Shown: positions 8,921-21,909 of the stretch, piece by piece
How positions within the stretch are numbered: the first letter of the stretch is position 1
Layout: each line of letters begins with the position of its first letter
From: JAVBMV01 sp031552145
GTDB taxonomy: Bacteria; Myxococcota; Myxococcia; Myxococcales; UBA5297
Assembly: GCA_031552145.1 (NCBI GenBank)
Contig: JAVBMV010000006.1
Location: forward strand, 144,338-208,337
Length of the DNA: 64,000 bases
Reading direction: 5' to 3'
Translations under genes and position numbers: made by a program
Notes under the pieces: generated by a model
Database searches by the model: none
Told to the model about the DNA's origin: nothing
Seen by the model: the letters and a program-made list of their open reading frames with translations, nothing else

Positions 8921-10035
8921 CGCTCAAGCCTCTCGGCGATGCGCGCGGAGGCCTTGCCGTCGCCGAAGGGGCTCCCCGCGCCCGCCATTCGACGATAGCT
9001 ATCCGAATCGTCGAGGAGCGTGCAGACGCCATCGACGATGCGCTTGGTGTCGGTGCCGACCAACCTGGCGGCGCCAATCTCCACGGCCTCCGGCCTCTCG
9101 GTCACCTCGCGCATCACCAGCACGGGACGCCCCAGCGCGGGCGCCTCTTCTTGGACGCCGCCGCTATCGCTGAGAATGACATGGGCGCGATCCATCAACC
9201 ACAGGAAGGGAAGATAGGGCTGCGGCGCGATCAGGTGCAGGCGCGGCAGGCCGGAGAGACGCTCCATCACGGGCCCCCTCACGTTGGGGTTGAGGTGCAC
9301 CGGATAGACGATTTCGAGATCATCTCTCTGCCTGGCGAGCTGCGCGATGGCATCGCACATCGAAGCGACACCCTCGCCGAAGTTCTCGCGCCTGTGACCC
9401 GTGATCAACAGCAACCGGCGCCCCTGCTCGAGCGAGAGCTCCGCGATCCCGCCATTCGCGCCCAGCGCGCGCGCCCTGGGGAGCGCGCCTAAAAGCGCGT
9501 CGATCACGGTGTTCCCAGTCACTTCGATGAGCTCGGGCGGCACGCCGGAGCGAAGCAAGTTTTGGCGCGCGCGCTCGGTGGGCGCGAAGTGCAGATCGGA
9601 GAGCGCCCCCGCGAGGATTCGGTTGAGTTCCTCGGGGTAGGGCTGCGCGCGATCGCCGGAGCGCAACCCCGCCTCGACGTGAGCGACGCGGCAACGCGAA
9701 TAGAAAGCAGCGAGCGCGACGGTGAAGGCCGTGGTGGTGTCACCCTGGACCAGGACAATATCGGGGCGCGCCTCGGCCAGCACCCCTCTCATGGCGAGCA
9801 GGACGCGCGAAGTGAGATCGAAGATGTCCTGGCCTGGCGCCATCAGATCGAGGTCGATGTCGGGCCTGAGCGAAAAAACCTCGGCGGCCTGATCGAGCAT
9901 CTCTCGGTGCTGCGCCGTTGCGCAGACGATGACTTCGAACTTCCCACCGCGCGAGCGCAGCTCCTCCACGACAGGAGCGAGCTTGATGACCTCGGGACGG
10001 GTACCTATCGCGACGAGCACACGGATTGGTCTCAT
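8908..10035 (-). CDS. wecB: UDP-N-acetylglucosamine 2-epimerase (non-hydrolysing)
   Basis: Interconverts UDP-GlcNAc and UDP-ManNAc in the cytoplasm, feeding enterobacterial-common-antigen-like, O-antigen or capsule sugars. 375 residues, normal family length. Hallmarks: AIGTRPEVIKLAPV at the N-terminus, HVEAGLRSGD, ITGHRRENFGEG and LSDSGGVQEEAP. The ATG at 10035 gives the canonical start. It is convergent with the polysaccharide export operon and likely supplies a precursor. The Shine-Dalgarno AGAAGG lies in the 3' arm of a perfect 13-bp hairpin touching the start codon. Confidence 0.95.
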   Translation of the reverse strand: MRPIRVLVAIGTRPEVIKLAPVVEELRSRGGKFEVIVCATAQHREMLDQAAEVFSLRPDIDLDLMAPGQDIFDLTSRVLLAMRGVLAEARPDIVLVQGDTTTAFTVALAAFYSRCRVAHVEAGLRSGDRAQPYPEELNRILAGALSDLHFAPTERARQNLLRSGVPPELIEVTGNTVIDALLGALPRARALGANGGIAELSLEQGRRLLLITGHRRENFGEGVASMCDAIAQLARQRDDLEIVYPVHLNPNVRGPVMERLSGLPRLHLIAPQPYLPFLWLMDRAHVILSDSGGVQEEAPALGRPVLVMREVTERPEAVEIGAARLVGTDTKRIVDGVCTLLDDSDSYRRMAGAGSPFGDGKASARIAERLERYFA

Positions 10036-10067
10036 GGAGCAGCCTTCTATCAGAAGAAGGCTGCTCC
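10036..10067 (-). promoter_or_regulatory. Perfect 13-bp hairpin sequestering the wecB Shine-Dalgarno
   Basis: 10036-10048 and 10055-10067 are perfect 13-base complements around a six-base loop. On the minus strand the hairpin ends immediately before the wecB ATG. The AGAAGG seven bases ahead of that ATG is in the 3' arm. No U-tract follows. It could be translational control of wecB or a stem-only terminator for degP. Confidence 0.65.
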
Positions 10068-10085
10068 CGGTCCCGATCAGCCGGG

Positions 10086-11636
<1,551 letters not shown>

Positions 11637-11661
11637 CGGGTCCTCTCTTGAAGAGCGAAAG

Positions 11662-11685
11662 GCGGAGCGCCTTTTAGGCGTCCGC
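11662..11685 (-). terminator. GC-rich hairpin between the sigma 1.1-like gene and degP
   Basis: GCGGA-g-CGCC / GGCG-TCCGC stem (nine pairs, one bulged base) with a five-base loop, in the degP leader. There is no U-tract in the minus direction. It belongs to the series of stem-only hairpins seen between co-directional genes here. Confidence 0.4.
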
Positions 11686-11757
11686 TCCACTAGAAGTGCG
11701 CACAGCCAGACGAACCCGCTCTGCGCGCTTTCATTCCCTCGCCCACTGGCAGGGCCA

Positions 11758-12057
11758 TCAGACCATGTGCGGCGCTTCGCTCTCCGTGGAGAGCCGCTCG
11801 TCGGCGCCTTCGCGCGCCATGACAGCGCGCTCCTCTACCGAGAGCGCGGGAACGGAGCGCATCGTCCCGGTTGCGTCCCGCAGCTGGATCTCCGCCTCGC
11901 GCAGGCAATAGTAAAGAAGCCATCGCTCGGCCGCGGTGAGCGCGCCCGGCGGCAGCGCCCCCTCGATCTCCTGCACTGTGAGGAAGCCGCGCCGCAGCCC
12001 TCGCTTGAAGAGCTCCATCCTCGCCCGGTGTCCTCCGCCCTCCTTCGGCACTGACAT
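11758..12057 (-). CDS. Small protein resembling sigma-70 region 1.1
   Basis: 99 residues. The core, MELFKRGLRRGFLTVQEIEG then ALPPGALTAAERWLLYYCL, has the pattern of the sigma-70 region 1.1 helical domain (a Gly..Gly-Leu-Thr..Glu-Ile..Leu-Pro motif followed by helices). In RpoD that domain blocks DNA binding by free sigma. Here it stands alone, without regions 1.2-4. The acidic C-terminus (VEERAVMAREGADERL) may mimic DNA. GTG at 12072 is an alternative start. It lies between ftsH and degP. A transcription or proteolysis adaptor role is inference only. Confidence 0.6.
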   Translation of the reverse strand: MSVPKEGGGHRARMELFKRGLRRGFLTVQEIEGALPPGALTAAERWLLYYCLREAEIQLRDATGTMRSVPALSVEERAVMAREGADERLSTESEAPHMV

Positions 12058-12080
12058 GGCACGCGCCCCCACGGGGCAAC

Positions 12081-14114
12081 CTAATGCGCGGGCGCGGTGA
12101 GGGGCTCCTCCGGCCTCAGCTCGCGCGCCTCTTCGGCGTGCGGGGCGAGCAGCGGCGACTCCGGGAGCGCCTTCTCCCCTAGGATTCGGGTGAGCTCCTC
12201 GCTCTCCACGACCTCGACGACAAGCAGCCTGGCGGCCAGGCGCTGCAGCTCGGCGCGCCGAGAGGTGACAACGTCTCGCGCGCGCTCGAGCCCCTCCTGC
12301 AAAAGTCCCCGCACCTCGCGATCGACGGCCTCCGCCGTCTCTTCGCTATAGCTGCGCGACTCGGGCATCCCCGTCATTGGCCCGAGCAGCGGGCTGCGCG
12401 CCTGCTCCGAGAGATTGACGGGACCGATACGCGCGTTCATTCCGTACTCGCGCACCATGAGCTTCGCGATCTCCGTCGCCTGCTTCAGATCGCTGGAGGC
12501 GCCGGTAGACATCGAGCCGACGAAGAGCTCCTCCGCGGCACGCCCCCCCATGAGCGCGGCGATCTTGTCGCGAAGCTCCTCGGCGCTCATCAGGTAACGG
12601 TCCTCGAGCGGGAGCTGCATCGTGTAGCCGAGCGCGCCGATACCGCGGGGGATAATCGAAACCTTGTGAACGCGCTCCGCATGGGGGAGCGTCCAGCCGA
12701 CGACCGCGTGACCGCTCTCATGAAAGGCGACGATCTGCTTCTCGCGGTCGTTGATCCTGCGATTTTTCTTCTCCAGACCCGCGACGACGCGCTCGATCGC
12801 CTCCTCGAAATCGGTCATAGTGACATGCTCGCGCCCTCGGCGCGCCGCGAGCAGCGCCGCCTCGTTACAGACATTGGCGAGATCGGCGCCGGCGAAGCCC
12901 GGCGTGCGCTGCGCGAGGATGCCCAGCTTCACGTCGGGCCCCAACTTGATGCCGCGTGAATGGATCTCGAGGATCGCCTCGCGCCCGCGCCGGTCGGGTC
13001 TATCGACCAGCACTTGGCGATCGAACCTGCCGGGGCGCAGCAGCGCAGGGTCGAGGATCTCGGGCCTGTTGGTCGCAGCCAGAACGATGAGCCCCACCTT
13101 CGAGTCGAATCCATCCATCTCCGCGAGGAGCTGGTTCAGAGTCTGCTCGCGCTCGTCGTGGCCACTGACCATGTTGGCGTTGCGGCTCTTGCCGATGGCG
13201 TCCAGCTCGTCGATGAAGACGATGCAGGGCGCCTTCTGCTGCGCCTGCTGGAAGAGGTCGCGCACGCGCGCCGCGCCCACGCCAACGAACATCTCGACGA
13301 ACTCGGAGCCCGTCAGCGAGAAGAAGGAGACCCCAGCCTCGCCCGCGACCGCGCGCGCGAGCAGCGTCTTGCCCGTTCCCGGCGGCCCCACCAGCAGGAT
13401 CCCCTTGGGGATCTTCCCGCCGAGCCTTCGGAACTTCTCCGGCGTCTTCAGGAAGTCGACGATCTCCTGGAGCTCCTCGACGGCCTCGTCGATCCCGGCG
13501 GCATCCTTGAAGGTCACCCCCGTCTCCGCCTCCGAGTGAATTCGCGCCCGGCTCTTGCCAAAGGACATGATCCCCTGAGGCCCCTGCCCCATTTGGCCTC
13601 CCAGGCGGCGCATCATGAAGGACCAGAGGAGCACCACGACACCAATGGGGAGCAGCCACACCCAGAAGAGCTCGGAGAAGCCAGAGGCAGGCTGTGCCTC
13701 GTAGATAATCTTCTTCTCCTCGAGGAGCGGGATGAGCGATTGATCGTCCGAGACGCGGTTGGCCTGCCAAGGCGCCTTCACCGCGCGCGGCGGCGGCTGC
13801 GGGGGAGGGGCTTCTCCAGAGGGGGGCGCCACCTCCTCGTTTACTTCGTGTACCAAATATCCCTTGAGCGTTTCGGCGCCGATGACGACGCGGCTGAAGC
13901 GTCCCTCCGAGATCCCCTCCTTGAACTTGCTGTAGGCGACTTTCTCGACCCCTGCGTCGGCGAAGAGACCGCGCAGCAGAAAGAGCACCACGACCAGCAG
14001 CAGAACGAAGGCGAAGGGAGAACCGAGCTTCAGTCCACCGCCGTTCTGGGCAGGCGCTGGACGGTCGCTCTTCTTCCCCTTCTCGGGCGTCACTCCTCTT
14101 TGGCCGTCCCCCAT
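12081..14114 (-). CDS. ftsH: ATP-dependent zinc metalloprotease FtsH
   Basis: Membrane AAA+ protease degrading misfolded membrane proteins and short-lived regulators. 677 residues. Two N-terminal membrane segments (about 33-52 and 150-172) flank a periplasmic domain. Then come Walker A GPPGTGKT (about 248), Walker B IVFIDELDAIG, a second-region-of-homology segment and the zinc site HESGH (about 464). The periplasmic loop has a Pro-rich insert (PPSGEAPPPQPPPR). The C-terminal tail is Glu/Pro-rich. Upstream is the patatin gene; downstream, 23 bases on, is the sigma 1.1-like gene. Confidence 0.97.
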   Translation of the reverse strand: MGDGQRGVTPEKGKKSDRPAPAQNGGGLKLGSPFAFVLLLVVVLFLLRGLFADAGVEKVAYSKFKEGISEGRFSRVVIGAETLKGYLVHEVNEEVAPPSGEAPPPQPPPRAVKAPWQANRVSDDQSLIPLLEEKKIIYEAQPASGFSELFWVWLLPIGVVVLLWSFMMRRLGGQMGQGPQGIMSFGKSRARIHSEAETGVTFKDAAGIDEAVEELQEIVDFLKTPEKFRRLGGKIPKGILLVGPPGTGKTLLARAVAGEAGVSFFSLTGSEFVEMFVGVGAARVRDLFQQAQQKAPCIVFIDELDAIGKSRNANMVSGHDEREQTLNQLLAEMDGFDSKVGLIVLAATNRPEILDPALLRPGRFDRQVLVDRPDRRGREAILEIHSRGIKLGPDVKLGILAQRTPGFAGADLANVCNEAALLAARRGREHVTMTDFEEAIERVVAGLEKKNRRINDREKQIVAFHESGHAVVGWTLPHAERVHKVSIIPRGIGALGYTMQLPLEDRYLMSAEELRDKIAALMGGRAAEELFVGSMSTGASSDLKQATEIAKLMVREYGMNARIGPVNLSEQARSPLLGPMTGMPESRSYSEETAEAVDREVRGLLQEGLERARDVVTSRRAELQRLAARLLVVEVVESEELTRILGEKALPESPLLAPHAEEARELRPEEPLTAPAH

Positions 14115-14176
14115 GCGCCCCCCTTCGACGAGATGGGGGTAGGCACGCGCGTGCCCCTCTGCAAGAGCGCTCCCGC

Positions 14177-15598
14177 TTAGACGAGGCGCGCCAGCGGCGC
14201 CAGCAACCTGCGCAGCAGGGGCAAGTCCTGGGCGAGCTCGCGCTCACCCTCGTCGAGCATGCGTAGCGCCGACTCGGTGCCGGGGACCAGCTCGGTGGGT
14301 CTGAGCGCCGCCTTCATCGCGCGATAGATGTGGGCGTGGGCGCAGCTCGCCAGCACCTGCGGCCGCACCGCGAGCTCCAGCGGCATCCAGAGCGGCGTGG
14401 AGAGCCTGGGCGAGAAGCCGTCGAGCGCGACGACGACAGCGTTGCGCGTGCCAATCATCCCGCTCTGCACGGCGAGCCATGCCGTCTGCGCGGGAACGTT
14501 ATCGACGAGGCCGCCATCCGTCAGTCGAAAGAGCTTCCGGGTCGACATCATCGTGTCCAGCAGCGCGTGTACCTCGGGCTCTTCGCGCTCGATGTCGTAA
14601 TGGATCACGCCGGGGAGCGACGATGAGAAGCCCACGGCGTCGAGCGCATCGAGCCGCTCGGTGCCAGGATCGAGCCCCATGCGGACCGCATCGAAGCGGT
14701 CGGCGAGCTTCACCAACTCCATCACCGCGGCCAATACGATCGGCAACCTGCGCAGGAGTGCCGCGGGATTGGAGAGCAACATGGCGTCGCCCAGCAGCCC
14801 CTCGTAGAAGGCGAGCGACCGGGGCAAAACTCCGGCGCGGATGCCCGCGGCACAGGCGACGAGCGGGATGGGCAACTCGTTGAGGCGCGGGTGCCGACCC
14901 GAGGGCGCGAGCAGCTGTGCGCCGGCCACCGAGCGGAGCCGAAGGCTGAGCGCTGCGGGCAACCCATATTTACTCTTGACGGAGATAGGGCGAAAGAGCG
15001 TGCGCCACGCGAGCGTGCCGATGAAGCGCAGCGCATCGGCGCTCTCGAAGGTGAGCGAACTGGCGCGGTAGAGCCCCAACATCGCCCCCATGCTCGTCCC
15101 CGCGATGAGCGACGGGCGCAGCCCCGCGCGTTCGAGGAGTCGGAAGGCCCCCAGATATCCGTAACCGGTGCCGCCGCCCCCTCCCAGTGCGAGGACGAGC
15201 GCGCGCGTGCGCACCTCCCGGTCGAGGATCTCGGGGCCCAGCGATGCGCGGTGAGCCTCCTCCAGTCGCGCGCGCGCCGTGAGCGCCTCCTCGCGCAGGA
15301 TCTTTGCCACGGGGACCAGCTGCGCGGAGGAGAGGCCCGACGCGCTGCCCCCGAGGCCCGCCGCGTCGAGCAGACGCAGCACCTCGAGCCGCAGCGGCAG
15401 CACTAATTCTTCGACATCGACCTCTCCGCGAGGCCCCGCCACGCGGTGTAGTCGCGCCAAGGAGATCGCCGTGCGCAGCGCGTTTTCGTGCTCTGGCTCG
15501 ATGAGCCCCGGGCGGGCGAGGAGCGCGCGCACGAGCGCCACCTCCCTGCGCTCGAGCGCCAGGAGGGCGTTCATGCGCCTCTCGAGGCTCACCGCCAT
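14177..15598 (-). CDS. Patatin-like phospholipase/esterase
   Basis: Predicted Ser-Asp dyad lipid acyl hydrolase, 473 residues. The oxyanion loop is LALGGGGGTGYGYLG, the nucleophile elbow is GTSMG and the catalytic Asp is in TDGGLVDNVPA. The first 140 residues are helical and charged with no recognised domain. No signal peptide, so it is likely cytoplasmic or peripheral. An ATG seven codons upstream (15619) lacks a Shine-Dalgarno; 15598 has GAGGAGG ahead and is preferred. It sits between infB and ftsH in the same direction. Confidence 0.88.
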   Translation of the reverse strand: MAVSLERRMNALLALERREVALVRALLARPGLIEPEHENALRTAISLARLHRVAGPRGEVDVEELVLPLRLEVLRLLDAAGLGGSASGLSSAQLVPVAKILREEALTARARLEEAHRASLGPEILDREVRTRALVLALGGGGGTGYGYLGAFRLLERAGLRPSLIAGTSMGAMLGLYRASSLTFESADALRFIGTLAWRTLFRPISVKSKYGLPAALSLRLRSVAGAQLLAPSGRHPRLNELPIPLVACAAGIRAGVLPRSLAFYEGLLGDAMLLSNPAALLRRLPIVLAAVMELVKLADRFDAVRMGLDPGTERLDALDAVGFSSSLPGVIHYDIEREEPEVHALLDTMMSTRKLFRLTDGGLVDNVPAQTAWLAVQSGMIGTRNAVVVALDGFSPRLSTPLWMPLELAVRPQVLASCAHAHIYRAMKAALRPTELVPGTESALRMLDEGERELAQDLPLLRRLLAPLARLV

Positions 15599-15628
15599 GG
15601 GCCCTGCCTCCTCGGACATCGCGGGGCG

Positions 15629-15652
15629 GCGGAGCCGATGACGCGGCTCCGC
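15629..15652 (-). terminator. 8-bp hairpin between infB and the patatin gene
   Basis: GCGGAGCC (15629-15636) is perfectly complementary to GGCTCCGC (15645-15652) around an eight-base loop, in the 60-base gap after the infB stop. No clear U-tract on the minus strand. Confidence 0.4.
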
Positions 15653-15682
15653 ACAATCCCCTTCTCTCGTCGGTCTCCGGCG

Positions 15683-18622
<2,940 letters not shown>

Positions 18623-18718
18623 CCAGCGCTACCTCGGTCACATCTCGCGAACGCCGCGAAGCGACTAGTTCTTACCACTTCATGGTGCCACGTCGGCGCC
18701 GCTCTCGGCCACCCTGCC

Positions 18719-20386
18719 CTACTCCGCGCCCAGCTTGGCGCCGGAACCAGCACGCTCCGCGTCGAGCTCCGCGCGCAGGTTTGCCTCTTCGACCAGGTAG
18801 GCCTCGGCGGCCGCCTTGAGCTGCCTCACCTTCTTGATCCCGATCCCAGTAGCATCGGCCATCTTCATGAGATCGGCCTCCTGAACCACCGCCTCGACTG
18901 TCCCATACTTGCCCAGCGCCAGCTGCTCCACCGTTCGCTCGCCCACGCCCCGGACGCGCAGCAACCGCTCCGTTTGGTTTAGCTCGTCGGGGTGGCGCCT
19001 CGCCTCGGCGATCCGCGCGGCCTCGCGCTCGGTATCCATGCGCGCAAGATCCTCCTGATCGCGGAGCATCTGCTCGCGCGCCGCCTGCTGCATCTTGGCG
19101 ATGGAGTCGGTGGCGATACCGGGGATCTGCGCGAGCACCTCGTTGCTCGCCTCGGCCACGTCGCGCGCCTGGCGGAAGCCGTGCGCATACATGGTCTCGA
19201 CCAGCGCCTCGGTCACGCCGGGTAGGGCGCCCAGCGAGCGCTGCGCGAAGTCGCGCATCTCCTTGACGCGGGTCTCGCTGTTGATATCGAGCTTCCAGCC
19301 GGTGAGCTGCGCCGCGAGGCGGACATTCTGACCGCGGCGACCGATGGCCAGCGAGAGCTGATCGTCGGGAACGATGATCTCCATGGCGTGGTTCGCCTCG
19401 TCGATCAGCACGCGGCTCACCTCGGCCGGCTGCAGCGCCGAGCAGACAAAGCGCGCCGAGTCCTCGTCCCAGGGCACGATGTCGATCTTTTCGCCGCGAA
19501 GCTCCTGCACCACCGCCTGCACCCGCGCGCCCTTCATGCCGACGCAGGCGCCGATGGGATCGACATCCGAATCGCGGCTGCTGACGGCGATCTTGGCGCG
19601 GCCACCCGGCTCGCGGGCAGCGGCCTCGATAACGACTACCCCTTCGGCGATCTCGGGGACCTCGACCTCGAAGAGCCTGATGAGCAGATGCACCGTCGTG
19701 CGGGAGAGGACGATCTGCGGCCCTCTCGATTCGCGCAGCACGTCGAGCACATAGGCCTGGACGCGATCGCCGGCCCGGTAGCTCTCGCGCGCGACCTGCT
19801 CCCGGACGGGAAGCACCGCCTCGGCGCGGCCCAGGTCGACGATGATGTTGCCGTGCTCGAAGCGCCGGGCGACGCCGGTGACCAGCTCCCCCGCCCTATC
19901 CTTGTACTCGTTGTAGATGATCTCGCGCTCGGCATCCCGGGTGCGCTGAATGATGACCTGCTTGGCGGTCTGGGCCGCGATGCGGCCGAAGCCACGCCGG
20001 AAGGTCTTGAGCTTCAGCACGTCGCCGTACTGATCGTCCTGCGCCTTCGCCAGCGCCGCGTCCTCGTCTCGGTAGAAGATCTGGAAGACGAGCTCGTCGC
20101 CCGGCTCCACGTCGAGCCCCTTCTGCTGCGCCTCGGCCAGCGTCAGCTGGTTGCACTCCTGGAGAGGATCGGTCACCTCGTCGACCACGGTGATGGCCTG
20201 GAAGAGCTCCACTACCCCTTTGTCGGCCTCGTAGCGCGCCTCGAGATTGCGCTCCATGCCGAAGCTCTTCTTGGCAGCCTGGAGGATCGCCTGTTCGAGG
20301 GTCTCGACGAGCACCTCGCGCTCCAGCCCCTTGTCCTTGGCGACCTGGTCGATGATGAAGTTCAGGTTGATGGCCTGCGGCTGCAT
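18719..20386 (-). CDS. nusA: Transcription termination/antitermination factor NusA
   Basis: RNA polymerase-associated factor affecting pausing, termination and antitermination. 555 residues: an N-terminal RNAP-binding domain beginning NLNFIIDQVAKDKGLERE, S1 domain (ELVTGVARRFEHGNIIVDLG), KH1/KH2 (GACVGMKGARVQAVVQELRG, LAIGRRGQNVRLAAQLTGW) and C-terminal helix-hairpin-helix-like repeats (RGVGERTVEQL, TGIGIKKVRQL). The C-terminal extension after KH2 is of the long proteobacterial type. It starts 27 bases after rimP and precedes infB by 96 bases. GGAG six bases upstream of the ATG. Confidence 0.98.
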   Translation of the reverse strand: MQPQAINLNFIIDQVAKDKGLEREVLVETLEQAILQAAKKSFGMERNLEARYEADKGVVELFQAITVVDEVTDPLQECNQLTLAEAQQKGLDVEPGDELVFQIFYRDEDAALAKAQDDQYGDVLKLKTFRRGFGRIAAQTAKQVIIQRTRDAEREIIYNEYKDRAGELVTGVARRFEHGNIIVDLGRAEAVLPVREQVARESYRAGDRVQAYVLDVLRESRGPQIVLSRTTVHLLIRLFEVEVPEIAEGVVVIEAAAREPGGRAKIAVSSRDSDVDPIGACVGMKGARVQAVVQELRGEKIDIVPWDEDSARFVCSALQPAEVSRVLIDEANHAMEIIVPDDQLSLAIGRRGQNVRLAAQLTGWKLDINSETRVKEMRDFAQRSLGALPGVTEALVETMYAHGFRQARDVAEASNEVLAQIPGIATDSIAKMQQAAREQMLRDQEDLARMDTEREAARIAEARRHPDELNQTERLLRVRGVGERTVEQLALGKYGTVEAVVQEADLMKMADATGIGIKKVRQLKAAAEAYLVEEANLRAELDAERAGSGAKLGAE

Positions 20387-20413
20387 GTTCGGCTCCTTCC
20401 GATGCTGCGCCCG

Positions 20414-20911
20414 CTATGAGCAGTCCCACACGACGTCGAGGTGGGCCTTGGCGATCTCCTTGCGGGGGATCTGGAAACTGCGAGCGCCCTCAACGTCGAT
20501 CTCGACGAGGTCGCTCTCCTTCGAATAGGCGGTGAGCACGCCTGCGAAACTCTTTCTGGGCGGATCGAAGAGCGGGCCGAAGGTCTTGACCTTGACCTTC
20601 TGCCCCACGAAGCGCTCGAAGTGCTCGGGTCGGGTGAGCGGCCTCTCGGCCCCTGGGCTCGAAACCTCGAGCGCATACTCATGCGCGATCAGCTCGGCCA
20701 CATCGAGCGCCGTCTCGACCGCGTGGCTCGCGCGCTGACAGTCGTCGATCCCGACCCGGTTGCCCGGCCCGGAGTCGAGCTTGTCGATGACGAGCCTCAG
20801 CACCCAGCGCCCCCCCTCGCGGCAATAGTCGACGTCGACGAGCTCCAGCCCTTCGTTTCGAAGGATTGGCTCGGCGACCGCGAAGGCGCGTGGGGCAACT
20901 TGGTCTTTCAA
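20414..20911 (-). CDS. rimP: Ribosome maturation factor RimP
   Basis: Assists late 30S subunit maturation. 165 residues from a TTG start: AEPILRNEGLELVDVDYCRE, WVLRLVIDK, GIDDCQRASHAVETALDV, YALEVSSPGAERPL and KVKVKTFGP are the family signatures. The frame stays open upstream to 21070, but that part runs through a terminator-like hairpin and has no RimP similarity. TTG at 20911 has GGGAG about ten bases ahead and gives a normal length. It heads the nusA-infB operon. Confidence 0.92.
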   Translation of the reverse strand: MKDQVAPRAFAVAEPILRNEGLELVDVDYCREGGRWVLRLVIDKLDSGPGNRVGIDDCQRASHAVETALDVAELIAHEYALEVSSPGAERPLTRPEHFERFVGQKVKVKTFGPLFDPPRKSFAGVLTAYSKESDLVEIDVEGARSFQIPRKEIAKAHLDVVWDCS

Positions 20912-20928
20912 GCGAACTTCACTCCCAG

Positions 20929-20958
20929 AAAAAGCAAAAGTGGGCCGACCGCCCACTT
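20929..20958 (-). terminator. Intrinsic-terminator-like hairpin in the rimP leader (candidate attenuator)
   Basis: On the minus strand AAGTGGGC (20958-20951), a five-base loop and GCCCACTT (20945-20938) form a perfect 8-bp stem. A T-rich run, TTGCTTTTT, follows. It lies about 20 bases upstream of the rimP start, in the sense direction, and no minus-strand gene lies upstream. It could therefore control read-through into rimP-nusA-infB. Confidence 0.6.
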
Positions 20959-21068
20959 CTCGCGTGCTGAACGAAAAATGTCGGGGCTGCCTACCACAAC
21001 CGACGGACAGGGACAAGCTGTTGAAGCTATGCTCGCCCCTTGCCCGCCGCACGCAGAAAGAGGGTCGC

Positions 21069-21902
21069 ATGTTCCAGGCCGCCGCTATTCAGATGTGCTC
21101 CACCGCCTCGAAGGAGGAGAACCTCGCGGTGGCGCTCGAGCTCGTCCGGGAGGCAGCGGCCAAGGGCGCCCGCTTCGTCTCGCTCCCGGAGACCTTCCTC
21201 GCCATGGGGACGGGGCGCGAGCAATTGCGCGCCGTCGAACCCCTCGACGGACCCGCTCTCACCGCGCTTTCGGCCCTTGCCCAGACGCTTCGGATCCACC
21301 TCCTCGCCGGCTCGGTCCTCGAGCCCGGCGCCCCTGGAGGGAGGTACTTCAACAGCTCTCTCCTCTTTGGCCCTGGGGGGGATCGGCTCGCCCTCTATCG
21401 AAAGCTGCACCTCTTCGACGCCGCGCTGGGGGACTCCTCGCCTCGCTACGCCGAGTCGGCCATGGTGGCGCCCGGTGATGAGATCGTGAGCGCCAAGACG
21501 CCGCTCGGGCATTTCGGGCTCTCCATCTGCTACGATCTCCGCTTCCCCGAGCTCTACCGCGAGCTCTCGCGCCGGGGAGCCGAGCTGCTCTGCGTTCCGT
21601 CGGCCTTTACGCTCCAGACAGGGCGGGCCCATTGGAAGGTGCTGCTCCGGGCGCGCGCCATCGAAAACCTCTCCTTCGTGATCGCCGCCGCGCAGGCGGG
21701 CGAAAACGCGCGCGGGCGGCGCACCTATGGCCATGCTCTCATCTGCGACCCTTGGGGCGAGGTGCTGGCCGAGGTCGACTCGGAGGAGGCGTGCGGCATC
21801 GCGCTCGCTCCCATCGACCTCGAGCGGCTGGCAAACCTGAGGCGTGAACTTCCAGCGCTCTCACATCGAAGACTTCCGCTGGAGCGCCACAATCCCCTAT
21901 AA
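21069..21902 (+). CDS. Nitrilase-superfamily amidohydrolase (Nit1/omega-amidase-like)
   Basis: C-N hydrolase, 277 residues. The catalytic triad is visible: Glu in SLPETFLAM, Lys in YRKLHLFDA and Cys in SICYDLRFPELYR. The RK-HLFD and CYDLRFPE motifs fit the Nit1 branch, which hydrolyses deaminated glutathione or omega-amides, but the substrate is inferred. The frame is open upstream to 20940. The ATG at 21069 is preferred because AGAGGG precedes it and the protein begins at the usual FQAAAIQM strand. It is divergent from rimP and ends seven bases before the SlyD-like gene. Confidence 0.88.
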   Translation: MFQAAAIQMCSTASKEENLAVALELVREAAAKGARFVSLPETFLAMGTGREQLRAVEPLDGPALTALSALAQTLRIHLLAGSVLEPGAPGGRYFNSSLLFGPGGDRLALYRKLHLFDAALGDSSPRYAESAMVAPGDEIVSAKTPLGHFGLSICYDLRFPELYRELSRRGAELLCVPSAFTLQTGRAHWKVLLRARAIENLSFVIAAAQAGENARGRRTYGHALICDPWGEVLAEVDSEEACGIALAPIDLERLANLRRELPALSHRRLPLERHNPL

Positions 21903-21909
21903 GGGCTCC

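Noticed and set aside
14138..14160. GGCACGCGCGTGCC palindrome between the patatin gene and ftsH as an operator
   Set aside because: A short GC palindrome is easily met by chance at this composition, and no matching second site was seen.
12960..14180. 406-codon plus-strand frame opposite ftsH
   Set aside because: Shadow of ftsH; low-complexity Arg/Leu/Glu composition and no family features.
20959..21068. tRNA ahead of rimP, as in the E. coli metY-rimP-nusA operon
   Set aside because: No T-loop sequence or acceptor pairing was found.
20912..21070. N-terminal extension of rimP
   Set aside because: Crosses the terminator-like hairpin and has no RimP similarity.
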